Positions 27,372 to 36,925 of a DNA stretch of 64,000 nt are shown here, piece after piece. Source of the DNA: Methylophaga marina (GTDB lineage: Bacteria > Pseudomonadota > Gammaproteobacteria > Nitrosococcales > Methylophagaceae). The notes under the pieces are model-generated. The model worked only from the letters and a program-made list of their open reading frames with translations. It was not told the origin of the DNA and ran no database searches. The translations under genes and the position numbers were made by a program. The DNA lies in the NCBI RefSeq assembly GCF_030296755.1, contig NZ_AP027741.1, forward strand, positions 1,731,001-1,795,000, written 5' to 3'. Position 1 is the first letter of the stretch; each line of letters opens with the position of its first letter.

Positions 27372-29225
27372 ATGCCTCAATATCGTTCAAGAACATCTAC
27401 CGCGGGTAGAAATATGGCTGGCGCTCGCGCACTGTGGCGGGCGACAGGAATGAAAGATGATGATTTCAATAAACCTATCATCGCTATTGCAAACTCGTTT
27501 ACACAATTTGTTCCCGGACATGTTCATCTAAAAGATCTTGGCCAACTGGTTGCGCGCGAAATTGAAAAAGCGGGCGGTGTCGCAAAAGAGTTCAATACCA
27601 TTGCCGTTGATGATGGTATCGCTATGGGGCATGGCGGCATGCTTTACAGCTTACCATCGCGCGACATTATCGCTGACTCTGTTGAATATATGGTCAATGC
27701 GCACTGCGCGGATGCCATTGTTTGTATTTCAAACTGCGACAAGATCACACCCGGCATGTTAATGGCCGCTATGCGACTCAATATTCCGGTGATTTTTGTT
27801 TCTGGTGGACCAATGGAAGCGGGTAAAACAAAACTCGCTGGTAAAGACGTCAAGCTGGATCTGGTGGATGCCATGGTTCAGGCAGCGGATGAGCATGTCA
27901 GTGATGCGGATGTCGAACAGGTTGAGCGTAGTGCCTGTCCAACCTGTGGTTCATGCTCTGGTATGTTTACAGCTAACTCAATGAACTGCCTGACGGAAGC
28001 TTTGGGGCTATCATTACCAGGCAATGGTTCATTGCTTGCTACACACGCGGATCGCAAAGAACTGTTTCTGGAAGCAGGTCGTCGCATCGTCGATTTAGCT
28101 AAACGCTACTATGAAAATGATGAAGAGGATGTATTACCGCGATCTATTGCGACAAAAGCGGCGTTTGAAAACGCCATTGCCCTAGATATTGCGATGGGTG
28201 GTTCAACCAATACCGTGCTGCACTTATTAGCGGCGGCGAATGAAGCCAAAGTCGACTTTACTATGGCTGATATTGATCGCATGTCACGTAAAATTCCGAA
28301 TTTATGTAAAGTCGCGCCTGCCACCAACAAATACCACATGGAAGATGTACACCGCGCTGGTGGTGTCATTTCTATTCTTGGTGAATTAGCGGCTGGTGGT
28401 TTATTGCATACTGATGCGCCCACAGTTCACAGCAAAACCATGGGTGAAGGTTTAAAACAATGGGATGTGAAACGCACAGACTATGAGCCTGCATTAACAC
28501 GTTATCTCGCTGGTCCTGCTGGTATTCCAACACAGGAAGCCTTCAGTCAGAACTGCCGTTGGCCAGAGCTGGATTTGGATCGTGAAAACGGCTGTATTCG
28601 TGATGTCGAACATGCTTATAGTAAAGATGGCGGCTTGGCCGTGTTGTATGGCAATTTAGCTGAAGATGGTTGTATTGTGAAAACGGCCGGTGTGGATGAG
28701 TCTATTTTGACTTTCTCTGGTCCGGCACGCATTTTTGAGTCTCAAGATGACTCTGTCGCAGCTATTTTAAGAGGGGATATCAAAGAAGGTGATGTTGTCC
28801 TCATTCGCTATGAAGGACCCAAAGGTGGACCAGGCATGCAGGAAATGCTGTATCCCACCAGCTACCTGAAATCTAAAGGTTTAGGTAAAGCCTGTGCCTT
28901 ATTAACTGATGGACGTTTCTCCGGTGGTACATCGGGTTTATCTATTGGTCATGCTTCACCTGAAGCGGCAGAAGGCGGGAATATTGGCTTGGTGGAGGAA
29001 GGCGATATCATCCATATCGATATTCCTAACCGTAAGATCAATGTTGAGATAAGCGACGAAGAGCTGGCGCATCGTCGTGCCGCTATGGAAGCGAAAGGCG
29101 ATGATGCCTGGAAACCCGTTGCGCGTGAGCGTGAAGTGAGCCTAGCTCTTCAGGCCTATGCCGCATTGACTACCTCAGCGGCGAAAGGGGCTGTTCGGGA
29201 TGTTGAACAACTCAAGCGTCGATAG
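27372..29225 (+). CDS. ilvD: Dihydroxy-acid dehydratase
   Basis: IlvD dehydrates 2,3-dihydroxy acids to the 2-keto acid precursors of valine, isoleucine and leucine. The 617-residue protein begins [20 protein letters not shown], has the iron-sulfur cysteines in [11 protein letters not shown] and [17 protein letters not shown], and [13 protein letters not shown] near the C-terminus. The ATG at 27372 is preceded by GGAG at good spacing and matches the family start; an upstream in-frame start five codons earlier is less likely. A terminator follows directly. Confidence 0.97.
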   Translation: MPQYRSRTSTAGRNMAGARALWRATGMKDDDFNKPIIAIANSFTQFVPGHVHLKDLGQLVAREIEKAGGVAKEFNTIAVDDGIAMGHGGMLYSLPSRDIIADSVEYMVNAHCADAIVCISNCDKITPGMLMAAMRLNIPVIFVSGGPMEAGKTKLAGKDVKLDLVDAMVQAADEHVSDADVEQVERSACPTCGSCSGMFTANSMNCLTEALGLSLPGNGSLLATHADRKELFLEAGRRIVDLAKRYYENDEEDVLPRSIATKAAFENAIALDIAMGGSTNTVLHLLAAANEAKVDFTMADIDRMSRKIPNLCKVAPATNKYHMEDVHRAGGVISILGELAAGGLLHTDAPTVHSKTMGEGLKQWDVKRTDYEPALTRYLAGPAGIPTQEAFSQNCRWPELDLDRENGCIRDVEHAYSKDGGLAVLYGNLAEDGCIVKTAGVDESILTFSGPARIFESQDDSVAAILRGDIKEGDVVLIRYEGPKGGPGMQEMLYPTSYLKSKGLGKACALLTDGRFSGGTSGLSIGHASPEAAEGGNIGLVEEGDIIHIDIPNRKINVEISDEELAHRRAAMEAKGDDAWKPVAREREVSLALQAYAALTTSAAKGAVRDVEQLKRR

Positions 29226-29235
29226 AAAATAAATG

Positions 29236-29259
29236 AGCCCGGTTTATCCGGGCTTTTTT
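29236..29259 (+). terminator. Intrinsic terminator of ilvD
   Basis: AGCCCGG (29236-29242) pairs with CCGGGCT (29248-29254) around a TTTAT loop, and six T follow. It begins about ten bases after the ilvD stop. The T run touches the stop codon of the convergent ABC transporter gene. Confidence 0.88.
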
Positions 29260-31042
29260 ATATCTGTTGTGCGTAAAGTTTTTGGTACAAACCGTCCTGA
29301 TTAATCAATGAATCATGGTCGCCTTCCGCAATAATTTCTCCACCGTCAAATACGATAATGCGATCGGCTTGTTTCACGGCGCTGAGACGATGAGCAATAA
29401 TAATGGTTGTCCGATTTTCCAGATACTGCTCTAAAGCATTATGCAGTTGAAATTCGGTATCACTATCTAAGGCTGAAGTGGCTTCATCCAAAACAACCAC
29501 GCTTGGATTCACTAAAGCCATACGTGCAATTGCCAGACGTTGACGTTGGCCACCCGATAATTTCACGCCATCACGGCCTATGATGGTATCCAATTGTTCT
29601 GGAAGGTCTTGGATGACGGTTTCTATCTGTGCGATACGAATAGCTTCCCAGATAGCATCATCAGAATATTGACGTCCCATCGTAATGTTTTGACGCACGG
29701 TATCATTAAACAAAGCGGGGCTTTGTAAGACTGTGGATACGTGCTCACGAACCGTGTCCAGGCCAATTTTACTCACAGGTACACCATTAAAAAATACCAT
29801 GCCATCATCAGCTGGATATAAACCTAATAACACATTGACTAAGGTAGACTTTCCGGCACCACTAGCACCGACCAGTGCGACTTTTTCACCTGCTTGGATA
29901 TTCAGCGAGACGCCGCTGAGCACTTTATTATTATCGCCGTATTTAAAGTGCAGGTTCTCAATGCGAATACTGCTGGGTTGTCCATCTACAAATGGATTTA
30001 CGTCGTTTTGGTAACGCACTTCTTCATGCATGCTGAACAGACTATTCAGCCTCGAAACCGCTGCGCTGGCAGAATAAAAAGAATATTGAATATTCAGAAT
30101 TTCTTGTACCGGACTCATCATAAACCACAGGTAACCAAAGACGGCGAACATCTCACCAATACTTAAATTAGAGAAAATCACCATAAACATACTGACAGCC
30201 CTGAACACATCAAAGCCAAACAGGAAGATCACAAAAGAAAAACGGTTTGCGGCATCACTTTTCCAGGCAAACTCTGAGGCATGGTTTCTAACCTGACGTG
30301 CGTTATCAATGACGCGAAGCAGATAGTGTTTTTCACGATTAGCGGTGCGTATTTGTTGAATACCGTCTAAGGTTTCGGTCAAGCTTTGTTGGAAGATTTC
30401 AAAAGCAGAATTTTCTTTCCTTTTAAGCTCCTTGACGTGTTTACCCACCACCATAGTGAAATAGATCACCAGCGGATTCATAAACAAAATTAATAACGCC
30501 AGTTGCCAGTGTAAAAACAGCAATATCACTGCTGTACCAATAATACTCAGCGTTGCTACGATAAATCGACTGATGGTATTGCCGATAAAATTATCAATCA
30601 CTTCAATATCGGTAACAAAATGTGAGGCAATGCCGGCGCTACCTCGAGTTTCATATTCGCTGATGGCAATTCTACCCAGCCGTTTAATCAGTTTTTGACG
30701 AATCCTGAAGGTGATGCGTTTGGCAATAAGGGTGAAATAACGTGACTGAGCCACATTCAAAATGACCGATGCCACACGTAATACCAATGTAAATAACAAC
30801 ACAGCCAAAATATATAAAACCGGACCATGCCAGCTATCGGGACTGAATTGCTGAATAAAGGCGACGGTTGGGCCTGGCTCTTCAAGTAACACTTCGTCAA
30901 CCATCAGAGGCAATAATAGAGGAACAGGCACAGCACAGAGTGTCGCCAGAAGCGCGATGATATTGGCTTTGACGAGATGCTTTTTGTACAGAAGGGCTTG
31001 CTTGAGAATGCCGCTCAGCTCATAGCTGCTTTTGTCAGTCAT
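29258..31042 (-). CDS. ABC half-transporter (permease-ATPase fusion) next to haem uptake genes
   Basis: This 594-residue exporter-type half-transporter has an N-terminal six-helix membrane domain (about residues 20-310) and a C-terminal ATPase with Walker A LVGASGAGKSTLVN near 390, the signature LSGGQRQRLAIARM, Walker B SVVVLDEATSALD, and the switch histidine in IIIAHRLSAVK. It would work as a homodimer moving a substrate out of the cytoplasm. It starts ten bases after hmuV on the same strand and so is probably co-transcribed with haem import genes. The substrate is unknown; a porphyrin, siderophore or lipid are all possible. MsbA is a family relative but no lipid A genes are near. Confidence 0.85.
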   Translation of the reverse strand: MTDKSSYELSGILKQALLYKKHLVKANIIALLATLCAVPVPLLLPLMVDEVLLEEPGPTVAFIQQFSPDSWHGPVLYILAVLLFTLVLRVASVILNVAQSRYFTLIAKRITFRIRQKLIKRLGRIAISEYETRGSAGIASHFVTDIEVIDNFIGNTISRFIVATLSIIGTAVILLFLHWQLALLILFMNPLVIYFTMVVGKHVKELKRKENSAFEIFQQSLTETLDGIQQIRTANREKHYLLRVIDNARQVRNHASEFAWKSDAANRFSFVIFLFGFDVFRAVSMFMVIFSNLSIGEMFAVFGYLWFMMSPVQEILNIQYSFYSASAAVSRLNSLFSMHEEVRYQNDVNPFVDGQPSSIRIENLHFKYGDNNKVLSGVSLNIQAGEKVALVGASGAGKSTLVNVLLGLYPADDGMVFFNGVPVSKIGLDTVREHVSTVLQSPALFNDTVRQNITMGRQYSDDAIWEAIRIAQIETVIQDLPEQLDTIIGRDGVKLSGGQRQRLAIARMALVNPSVVVLDEATSALDSDTEFQLHNALEQYLENRTTIIIAHRLSAVKQADRIIVFDGGEIIAEGDHDSLINQDGLYQKLYAQQI

Positions 31043-31051
31043 ATAAAGTCA

Positions 31052-31825
31052 TTAAATTAGAACGTTGTTTCCTGCTTGAGTGATCAGTTTCTCAGCAACA
31101 TAACCCCAGACCGCACTGACGGTATCAGGTGTTAATATCGCCTGTGGTGAACCTTGAGCAAACATTTTACCCTGATTTAGCAACCAAATCTTATCGGCAT
31201 AACGCGTTGCTTGGTTAAGATCATGCAAAATGGCCACGATCGAGAATTGTGATTCATGACTAAGCTGACGAACGAGTTGTAATAAATGATGCTGTTGACC
31301 TAAGTCTTGTGCTGATGTGGGTTCATCCAACAAAACAACAGGTGGTTTTTCGGCTTGTGATACCTGGAGTAATATTCGCGCTAGCTGCACGCGTTGCCGC
31401 TCTCCACCAGAGAGACTGGTAAAAAAGCGATCTGCAAATTGCCAGGTATCGGTTTTTTCCATCCAAAATCGTGTTTGCTGAGCTAACTCATCAGCAGATA
31501 GAGACAGCGGCGTCGCACCTATTGCCACGACTTCACTTGCACTAAAGGGAAAGGTTAATTGTGATGATTGGGGCAAAATACCTAAGTGTTTCGCACGCTC
31601 TCGACGAGACCATTCATTTACATTTTTATCATGCAAAAAAACATGACCTGAGCTAGGTTTCCACTCGCTAGTAATGGCACGAAATAAACTGGTTTTTCCT
31701 GCGCCATTAGGGCCCAGCACGGCAATAAACTCGCCCGGCTCAACATCAGCATGCTCGATATGGAGAATGGAGCGTCCACCATGAGCAATGTTGAGATGAT
31801 TTAAAGTTAAACTGGTCATCGTCAT
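31052..31825 (-). CDS. hmuV: Haem ABC importer ATPase HmuV
   Basis: HmuV powers haem import across the inner membrane with HmuU. The 257-residue ATPase shows Walker A GPNGAGKTSLFR near residue 37, signature LSGGERQRVQLARIL near 138, Walker B PVVLLDEPTSAQD near 163, and the H-loop ILHDLNQATRY. The pattern is that of the iron-siderophore and vitamin B12 importer class. It starts one base after the hmuU stop. The whole unit faces a Fur-box-like site. Confidence 0.92.
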   Translation of the reverse strand: MTMTSLTLNHLNIAHGGRSILHIEHADVEPGEFIAVLGPNGAGKTSLFRAITSEWKPSSGHVFLHDKNVNEWSRRERAKHLGILPQSSQLTFPFSASEVVAIGATPLSLSADELAQQTRFWMEKTDTWQFADRFFTSLSGGERQRVQLARILLQVSQAEKPPVVLLDEPTSAQDLGQQHHLLQLVRQLSHESQFSIVAILHDLNQATRYADKIWLLNQGKMFAQGSPQAILTPDTVSAVWGYVAEKLITQAGNNVLI

Positions 31826-31826
31826 C

Positions 31827-32867
31827 CTACAATGTACTTAAGCGCTGACGTTGCTGTAATAGAAGAAAAACAAAAAAGGGTGCGCCAATCAATGCTGTCA
31901 CTAAGCCAACCGGAAGTTCGGCTGGAGCGAGCCAGACCCGTGCTCCCACATCAGCCAGTAATAACAGGGCCGCCCCTGCAATGGCAGATAAAGGTAATAG
32001 GCGTGTGTGATCTGGGCCTAATGTCATACGTATTAGATGAGGCACAACCAAACTGATGAAGCCAATAATGCCTGAGGCAGAGACGGCAATACCAATGCCA
32101 ATCGCTGTCGCAATGATGAGTTGGCGTTTGAGTTGTTCAGTATGGATGCCTAAATGTGCCGCTTCAGCTTCACCCAGCAATAAGGCATTCAGGGCTTTGG
32201 CGTAATACTGATAGAAAAGTATCAAGCACAGGCAACAGCCAGCACATAACCACAACATAAAAGGTGTGGCGCCATTTAAGGAACCCATGCCCCATAAAGT
32301 TAAATCGCGTAATGCCTGATCATTGGCAATAAATGTTAGAAAACCAATCACGGCACCGGTAAATGCGGCGACCGCGACCCCGGCTAATAACAGAATAAGC
32401 ACGGAAGTATTTCCTTGGCTGGATTGGGCCAGTCGATACACTAATAAACTGGTGACTAACCCACCCACAAAAGCCGCTACAGGTGTGGCAAAAACTGAGA
32501 AACTTACGGGAAATATTACGATGGCAAGTGCCGCCCCAAGCCCTGCACCAGAAGACACACCAATGATGCCTGGATCAGCCAAAGGGTTTCGAAACAAGCC
32601 TTGTGTGACGGCGCCACAGATGGCCAATAAGGCGCCAATAAACAAAGCTAGCAGCGTACGAGGCCAGCGAAGATCCCAGATAACGACCTTCTCATAGTCA
32701 TTTAGACGGCTAAGATCAGTATGGAATAAACCGTCCCAGACAGTTAACAAACTCTGCCAGCTTGATAACTTCATGGGGCCAGATGTCAGAGATAAAATAA
32801 TACCGATGACAAGCAGGCTGATCAGAACTGGCCACGCCAGCTTTCGGAATAGCGATTGGTAGGGCAT
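31827..32867 (-). CDS. hmuU: Haem ABC importer permease HmuU
   Basis: This FecCD/BtuC-type inner-membrane permease has about 346 residues and roughly ten hydrophobic segments. Family landmarks are WDLRWPRTLLALFIGALLA near residue 70, CGAVTQGLFRNPLADPGIIG near 92, which is the conserved FecCD sequence, and GFISLVVPHLIRMTLGPDH near 275, the coupling loop to HmuV. MPYQSLFRK at 32867 is chosen as start because it follows the hmuT stop by 16 bases; the frame is open further upstream inside hmuT. Confidence 0.92.
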   Translation of the reverse strand: MPYQSLFRKLAWPVLISLLVIGIILSLTSGPMKLSSWQSLLTVWDGLFHTDLSRLNDYEKVVIWDLRWPRTLLALFIGALLAICGAVTQGLFRNPLADPGIIGVSSGAGLGAALAIVIFPVSFSVFATPVAAFVGGLVTSLLVYRLAQSSQGNTSVLILLLAGVAVAAFTGAVIGFLTFIANDQALRDLTLWGMGSLNGATPFMLWLCAGCCLCLILFYQYYAKALNALLLGEAEAAHLGIHTEQLKRQLIIATAIGIGIAVSASGIIGFISLVVPHLIRMTLGPDHTRLLPLSAIAGAALLLLADVGARVWLAPAELPVGLVTALIGAPFFVFLLLQQRQRLSTL

Positions 32868-32883
32868 AGTCACGAGTCGATGG

Positions 32884-33737
32884 CTAGTAGAGTTTATCTG
32901 CCAGTCGTTCAGCTTCCGCCAGAGCACCGAGGCTGAGCCCGGCAATTAAGGTCGCTGCATTCACACTCACTATCTGATTATTTTTAGCCGCTTGGCTATG
33001 TTGCAGTAATGGCTGACGTTTGACGAGCTTGTTAGCGCTATCCAAGCTGTCAGAACGACTACCAACCAGAATAATATCCGGATTGACGGCTAATAAGGCT
33101 TCAACAGAAATAGATTTGTAACCACTAAACTGGCTGATATTTTTACCGCCCAATAGTTTTATGAGTGCATCGCCAGTGGTATCGGTGCCCGCTTGGGATA
33201 AACCACGCTCACCAATATCGAGCAGGAATACCACAGTTGGCTTATGTGTCGGCTGTTTTTCTAGCAAGGCTGCCTGTCTTGTTTGAAGCTGTTCGATAAG
33301 CTCTTGCGCTGCTGATTCAGCATGAAGCCGAGAGGCTAACAGCGTTATATTTGTTTCAAGTTGCTGCAATGTCGTTGGACTATCAAGTTCGAGAACAGGA
33401 ATATGTGCTTTTTTGAGAGCCGCGATAGCGGGGCAGGCCCCATATGGTTACTTCCGATAACTAAATCAGGATGTAACTGGAGCAGCCCTTCTGCAGATAA
33501 TGTTCGATGGTAACCTAAATTTTCAACTGGCTGAGATAACAAGGGCTGACTGGTTAAGTCTGCAGCCACAATATGCTCTTCCAATCCCAGGTTGAGCAAA
33601 ATCTCAGTGGCATTGCCGTCAACACTGACCAGGCGGGAATTATTAGAGTCCGCATAGCTGCTTGGGGCTGTGAGCAAAGTCAGCATTAAAAGCCATAGAG
33701 CGCAGAAAAGAGAAGGGATTCTTTTATTCTTCATCAT
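32884..33737 (-). CDS. hmuT: Periplasmic haem-binding protein HmuT, frameshifted
   Basis: HmuT carries haem from the outer-membrane receptor to HmuUV. Two frames make one protein of about 284 residues: a signal peptide ending near SSYA, then VDGNATEILLNLGLEEHIVAAD and LVIGSNHMGPAP in the first frame, and KKAHIPV, NPDIILVGSRSDSL and the C-terminus in the second. The shift is at the G/C run near 33428-33433 (GCCCCG on the coding strand); one added base gives MGPAPAIAALKKAH. The ATG at 33737 is chosen because the signal peptide follows it directly. An error in the sequence is more likely than real inactivation, since the whole haem operon is otherwise intact. Confidence 0.85.
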
Positions 33738-33835
33738 ATAAAGTTCAGTCGATATATTAGTCATAGTGAAAAGGGGGATACACAACGCACAGCATTCTAC
33801 TTGATATCTGCTAAATTGTTAATCTATATGTAAAT

Positions 33836-33854
33836 GATAATTGATCTCATTATC
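33836..33854. promoter_or_regulatory. Fur-box-like operator in the divergent haem promoter
   Basis: GATAATTGATCTCATTATC matches 14 of 19 positions of the Fur box GATAATGATAATCATTATC, with both outer arms GATAAT and CATTATC intact. It sits between hmuT on the minus strand and the haem receptor on the plus strand, about 50 bases from the receptor ATG. Control of both units by iron through Fur is inferred. Confidence 0.78.
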
Positions 33855-33903
33855 GTTAAATGGTAATTTTCTCGACATATTTTTCAAGTCAGGAACAATT
33901 ACG

Positions 33904-35931
33904 ATGAAATTAAGAAAGTTAGCCTTGCTAATGCAGGTGCCTGTTTTATTGACAGTAAGTGGTGGCGAAGCCTTTGCTGCGGAACAAAGCCTCGATGAAA
34001 TCACTATCACAGCGACAAGAAACACTGACGGTGATAGCTCAAGCCGCAATATCAGTGTCGTGAGTCAGGATGATATTGCACGACAACAAGCCACTTCTGT
34101 TCCTCAAGTTATTAACTATTTACCTAATGTCACATTAACTGGTGGCCCTCGTGAACAAGTTCAGGGAGTCAATATCCGTGGCTTGGGTGGAAACCGTGTT
34201 TTGCAATTGATTGATGGGGTTAGACAGAATTTTGAATCAGGTCATCGACCTACGTATTTTTTAGACCCATCACTCTTAAAAAATGTTGAGGTACTTCGAG
34301 GGCCGAGCAGTTCTTTATGGGGGTCAGGTGCGTTAGGTGGTGTTGTGTCACAGAATACTATTCATGCGGCTGATCTCTTGGATGGAGATAATCTGGGCGG
34401 CTTTGTGAAACAAGGTTATCAATCAAACGGTGATAAGTGGACAACAACCGGTGCTTTGGCTAGTCGTTTTGGCAATGTTGATTTGCTGCTATCGGGTTAC
34501 TATCGTGATGGCAATGACTTGGAGCTGGGGAATGGCGATGATCTGGAAAACTCGGCCGATCGTGACCAAGGCGTGTTAGCTAAACTGGACTGGTTTATCG
34601 ATAACGATCAGATGGCGACATTTAACTTTCGCCGCTCCTATACGGATGGTGGTGTGCCATCCAATGCATCAGCAAATTTGGGCACGTCGGTGTTTTTAGT
34701 TGATCGGGAAATTCAAACGGATCATGCTTCTGTCGATTATCGCTTTAACCCAGACAACAAACTGATCGATAGCCAGCTCAACTTATACTGGAACCGAACA
34801 GAAGTCGATGAAAATCGTGTGTCCGATAATAGATTCGATACAACCAATATCAGAACATTAGGTTTAAATCTCAATAATCGTAGTCAGTTTGGTGATGTTT
34901 CTGTGCTGTATGGCGTGGATGGTTATCAGGATAAATTAGACGCTTCACGAAGTGGTCCCAGTCGGCCCATTGTGCCTGAAGCCACCACGGATGTCTGGGG
35001 TGCATTCACCGAGGTGCAGATTCCATTTGCTGATATCTTGCGTCTGGAGTTGGGTGCACGCTATGACTATTTCGCGACTGAAGCGGATAACTTGAATAAT
35101 GATCGTAGTGATAATGCGTTTTCACCTTCAGCAGCCATCAGTTGGTTGCCAAATGAGGATTTACAGGTGACGTTACGTTATGACGAGGCATTTAGAGCGC
35201 CATCGGCTGAAGAGCTTTATACTACGGGGACTCATTACAGCTACGGACCTGCAGGCGCTAATACATTCATAAATAACCCAAATTTGAAGCCAGAAGAATC
35301 CCAAAATATTGAGTTCTTGGTAGATTACCAAATGCAAAATGCCTTTAATGAAAAAGATACTGTCAACATTCATGCTTCAGTCTTTCATAATGAGGTCAAT
35401 AACTTTATCGAGCAAATAGCAACGAATTATCAGCAGATAATGTTGATCTATGGTCCGCAGTTTGATGATTATTATCCTGTTAATACAGAGTATCGAAATG
35501 TTGATAAAGCTCAATTAGTTGGATTTGAGTTGGCAATGGATTATCAATGGCAAAACTGGAATGCGATGGTCAGTTATGGTCAAACGCGTGCCAAAAATAA
35601 GAATACGGGCGAAGCCCTAGCCAATATTCCAGCAGATAAATGGGTTTTAGATCTGAATAAGTCATGGCTATCTGATAGTTTACAAACTGGCTCCACATTG
35701 ACACGAGTGGAAAGCCAAAAACATAAACCAAACGATGTCATGTCTGCCAATGAAGATTATGAGCACTATAATTTGGTTGACCTCTATGCTCGCTGGACTC
35801 CACGTGACTTTGAAAACCTGACGGTTGATCTCACAGTGAATAATTTGACTGATCAACACTATCGTGTCGCATTTCAACAACTCTATATGCCGGGCAAAGA
35901 TATTCGTCTTGGCGTGAAGTATGATTTTTAA
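33904..35931 (+). CDS. hmuR: TonB-dependent outer-membrane haem receptor
   Basis: This 675-residue protein imports haem or haem from haemoproteins across the outer membrane using TonB energy. It has a signal peptide ending at AFA near residue 23, a TonB-box-like EITITATR next to the mature N-terminus, a plug domain (VNIRGLGGNRVLQLIDGVRQ; VEVLRGPSSSLWGSGALGG), and a 22-strand barrel ending in a terminal Phe. FRAPSAEELY and NPNLKPEES in the barrel are the FRAP and NPNL motifs of haem receptors. The ATG at 33904 has AGGAA upstream and precedes the signal peptide, so it is preferred to the open frame from 33841, which overlaps the Fur box. Confidence 0.92.
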   Translation: MKLRKLALLMQVPVLLTVSGGEAFAAEQSLDEITITATRNTDGDSSSRNISVVSQDDIARQQATSVPQVINYLPNVTLTGGPREQVQGVNIRGLGGNRVLQLIDGVRQNFESGHRPTYFLDPSLLKNVEVLRGPSSSLWGSGALGGVVSQNTIHAADLLDGDNLGGFVKQGYQSNGDKWTTTGALASRFGNVDLLLSGYYRDGNDLELGNGDDLENSADRDQGVLAKLDWFIDNDQMATFNFRRSYTDGGVPSNASANLGTSVFLVDREIQTDHASVDYRFNPDNKLIDSQLNLYWNRTEVDENRVSDNRFDTTNIRTLGLNLNNRSQFGDVSVLYGVDGYQDKLDASRSGPSRPIVPEATTDVWGAFTEVQIPFADILRLELGARYDYFATEADNLNNDRSDNAFSPSAAISWLPNEDLQVTLRYDEAFRAPSAEELYTTGTHYSYGPAGANTFINNPNLKPEESQNIEFLVDYQMQNAFNEKDTVNIHASVFHNEVNNFIEQIATNYQQIMLIYGPQFDDYYPVNTEYRNVDKAQLVGFELAMDYQWQNWNAMVSYGQTRAKNKNTGEALANIPADKWVLDLNKSWLSDSLQTGSTLTRVESQKHKPNDVMSANEDYEHYNLVDLYARWTPRDFENLTVDLTVNNLTDQHYRVAFQQLYMPGKDIRLGVKYDF

Positions 35932-35940
35932 GGAGCAGCT

Positions 35941-36324
35941 ATGTCTAATGAAGTAACAATGCCAGGTGAGCAGGCTCAAGCATTACTCGAGCAACTGGCT
36001 GATTGGGGTACTATGACGACCATCGTATTGCATGGCGGCAGTGTGTTTGAGTTTATGGGGCCTTTTCCGAAAGGCTCTGTAGCGGAAGGTTTTTATAATT
36101 TATCAGGTCCGGTGCCAGGCTTTCATGGACACTTAAATCTTAAGTTAGTAAACCATATTCGTTTTCAAGATAAACAGCACCGTGGCCGAGAGAGTTACGC
36201 GTTTGTTTTTGAAAATGCCGAGGGCGAGGTGATTTTTAAAGTCTTTCTTGGCCGAGATGAAAAAGGCGAGTTGTTAGCAGAACAAAAACAACGTTTTCTG
36301 GCCATGCAACAACAATATCAATGA
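35941..36324 (+). CDS. hutX: Haem utilisation carrier HutX/HuvX
   Basis: This 127-residue cytosolic protein belongs to the HutX/HuvX family, which binds haem and hands it to HutZ. It contains TTIVLHGGSVFEFMGPFPKGSV near residues 25-45 and GFHGHLNLKLVNHIRF near 60-75, the core of the family. It starts nine bases after the receptor stop, with AAGGAG as ribosome site, and is followed by hutZ. It is shorter than Vibrio HutX (about 165 residues), and there is no upstream reading space for a longer N-terminus. Confidence 0.87.
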   Translation: MSNEVTMPGEQAQALLEQLADWGTMTTIVLHGGSVFEFMGPFPKGSVAEGFYNLSGPVPGFHGHLNLKLVNHIRFQDKQHRGRESYAFVFENAEGEVIFKVFLGRDEKGELLAEQKQRFLAMQQQYQ

Positions 36325-36334
36325 GAATAGAGTA

Positions 36335-36853
36335 ATGAATAATAAAGGGTTAGAAGAGAAAATCAGTCAAGAGATTATGGCGATGGTCAACAGCAGAAAA
36401 AGTTTGCTGCTATCCTCATTAACCGAAGAAGATGAACCTTATGCTTCCTACGCGCCCTTCGCGGTGGGAGAAGATTGTTTATATGTATTAATCAGTGAAA
36501 TCGCAGTTCACGCTAAAAACTTGCAGCATCACCCTAGAGCTTCAGTATTAATTATTGAAGATGAAGATTCTGCTGCGGAGTTATTTGCTCGTCTTCGTGT
36601 TCAGTACAATGTGACCACAGAACTATTGCCTGTCGATTCTGCAGACTGGGATGTGGGTATTCAGTGTTTAACCGATCGTCATGGCGATCGCATACAAAAC
36701 TTAAGTCAATTGAGTGACTTTAAGTTATTTAAGCTGAATCCTATCGGTGGCCGTTATGTGAAAGGCTTTGGTAAGGCGTATCAGATTGATGGTGGCTCTT
36801 TAGCTGGAGAAGGCTTGTCTCATCTGAGAGATGGACACAAAAAACGTGCTTGA
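36335..36853 (+). CDS. hutZ: Haem-degrading/haem-utilisation protein HutZ/HugZ
   Basis: This 172-residue protein has the split-barrel flavin-reductase-like fold of the pyridoxamine phosphate oxidase superfamily. SRKSLLLSSLTEEDEPYASYAP near residues 21-40 and the ISEIAVHAKNLQHHPRASVL segment are typical. HutZ and HugZ open the haem ring oxidatively and release iron. It is the last gene of the receptor-hutX-hutZ unit, ten bases after hutX, and is followed by a strong terminator. Confidence 0.9.
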   Translation: MNNKGLEEKISQEIMAMVNSRKSLLLSSLTEEDEPYASYAPFAVGEDCLYVLISEIAVHAKNLQHHPRASVLIIEDEDSAAELFARLRVQYNVTTELLPVDSADWDVGIQCLTDRHGDRIQNLSQLSDFKLFKLNPIGGRYVKGFGKAYQIDGGSLAGEGLSHLRDGHKKRA

Positions 36854-36872
36854 TAGACTGGTTGTATGAAAC

Positions 36873-36902
36873 AAAAAAAGGACGCTCGATGCGTCCTTTT
36901 TT
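36873..36902. terminator. Bidirectional intrinsic terminator after hutZ
   Basis: A run of A and GGACGC pairs with GCGTCC and a run of T around the loop TCGAT, giving a 12-base-pair stem with a U tract in both directions. It serves hutZ on the plus strand and the convergent SH3 gene on the minus strand. Confidence 0.9.
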
Positions 36903-36925
36903 ATTGACGAGATAATAATCTGTTA

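Noticed and set aside
29258..31042. Call of MsbA or CydC/CydD for the ABC half-transporter
   Set aside because: There are no lipid A or cytochrome bd genes nearby and only one half-transporter gene; haem operon context does not fit either name.
33345..33785. Two separate short genes in place of hmuT
   Set aside because: The two frames join into one complete periplasmic binding protein when one base is added at a G/C run.
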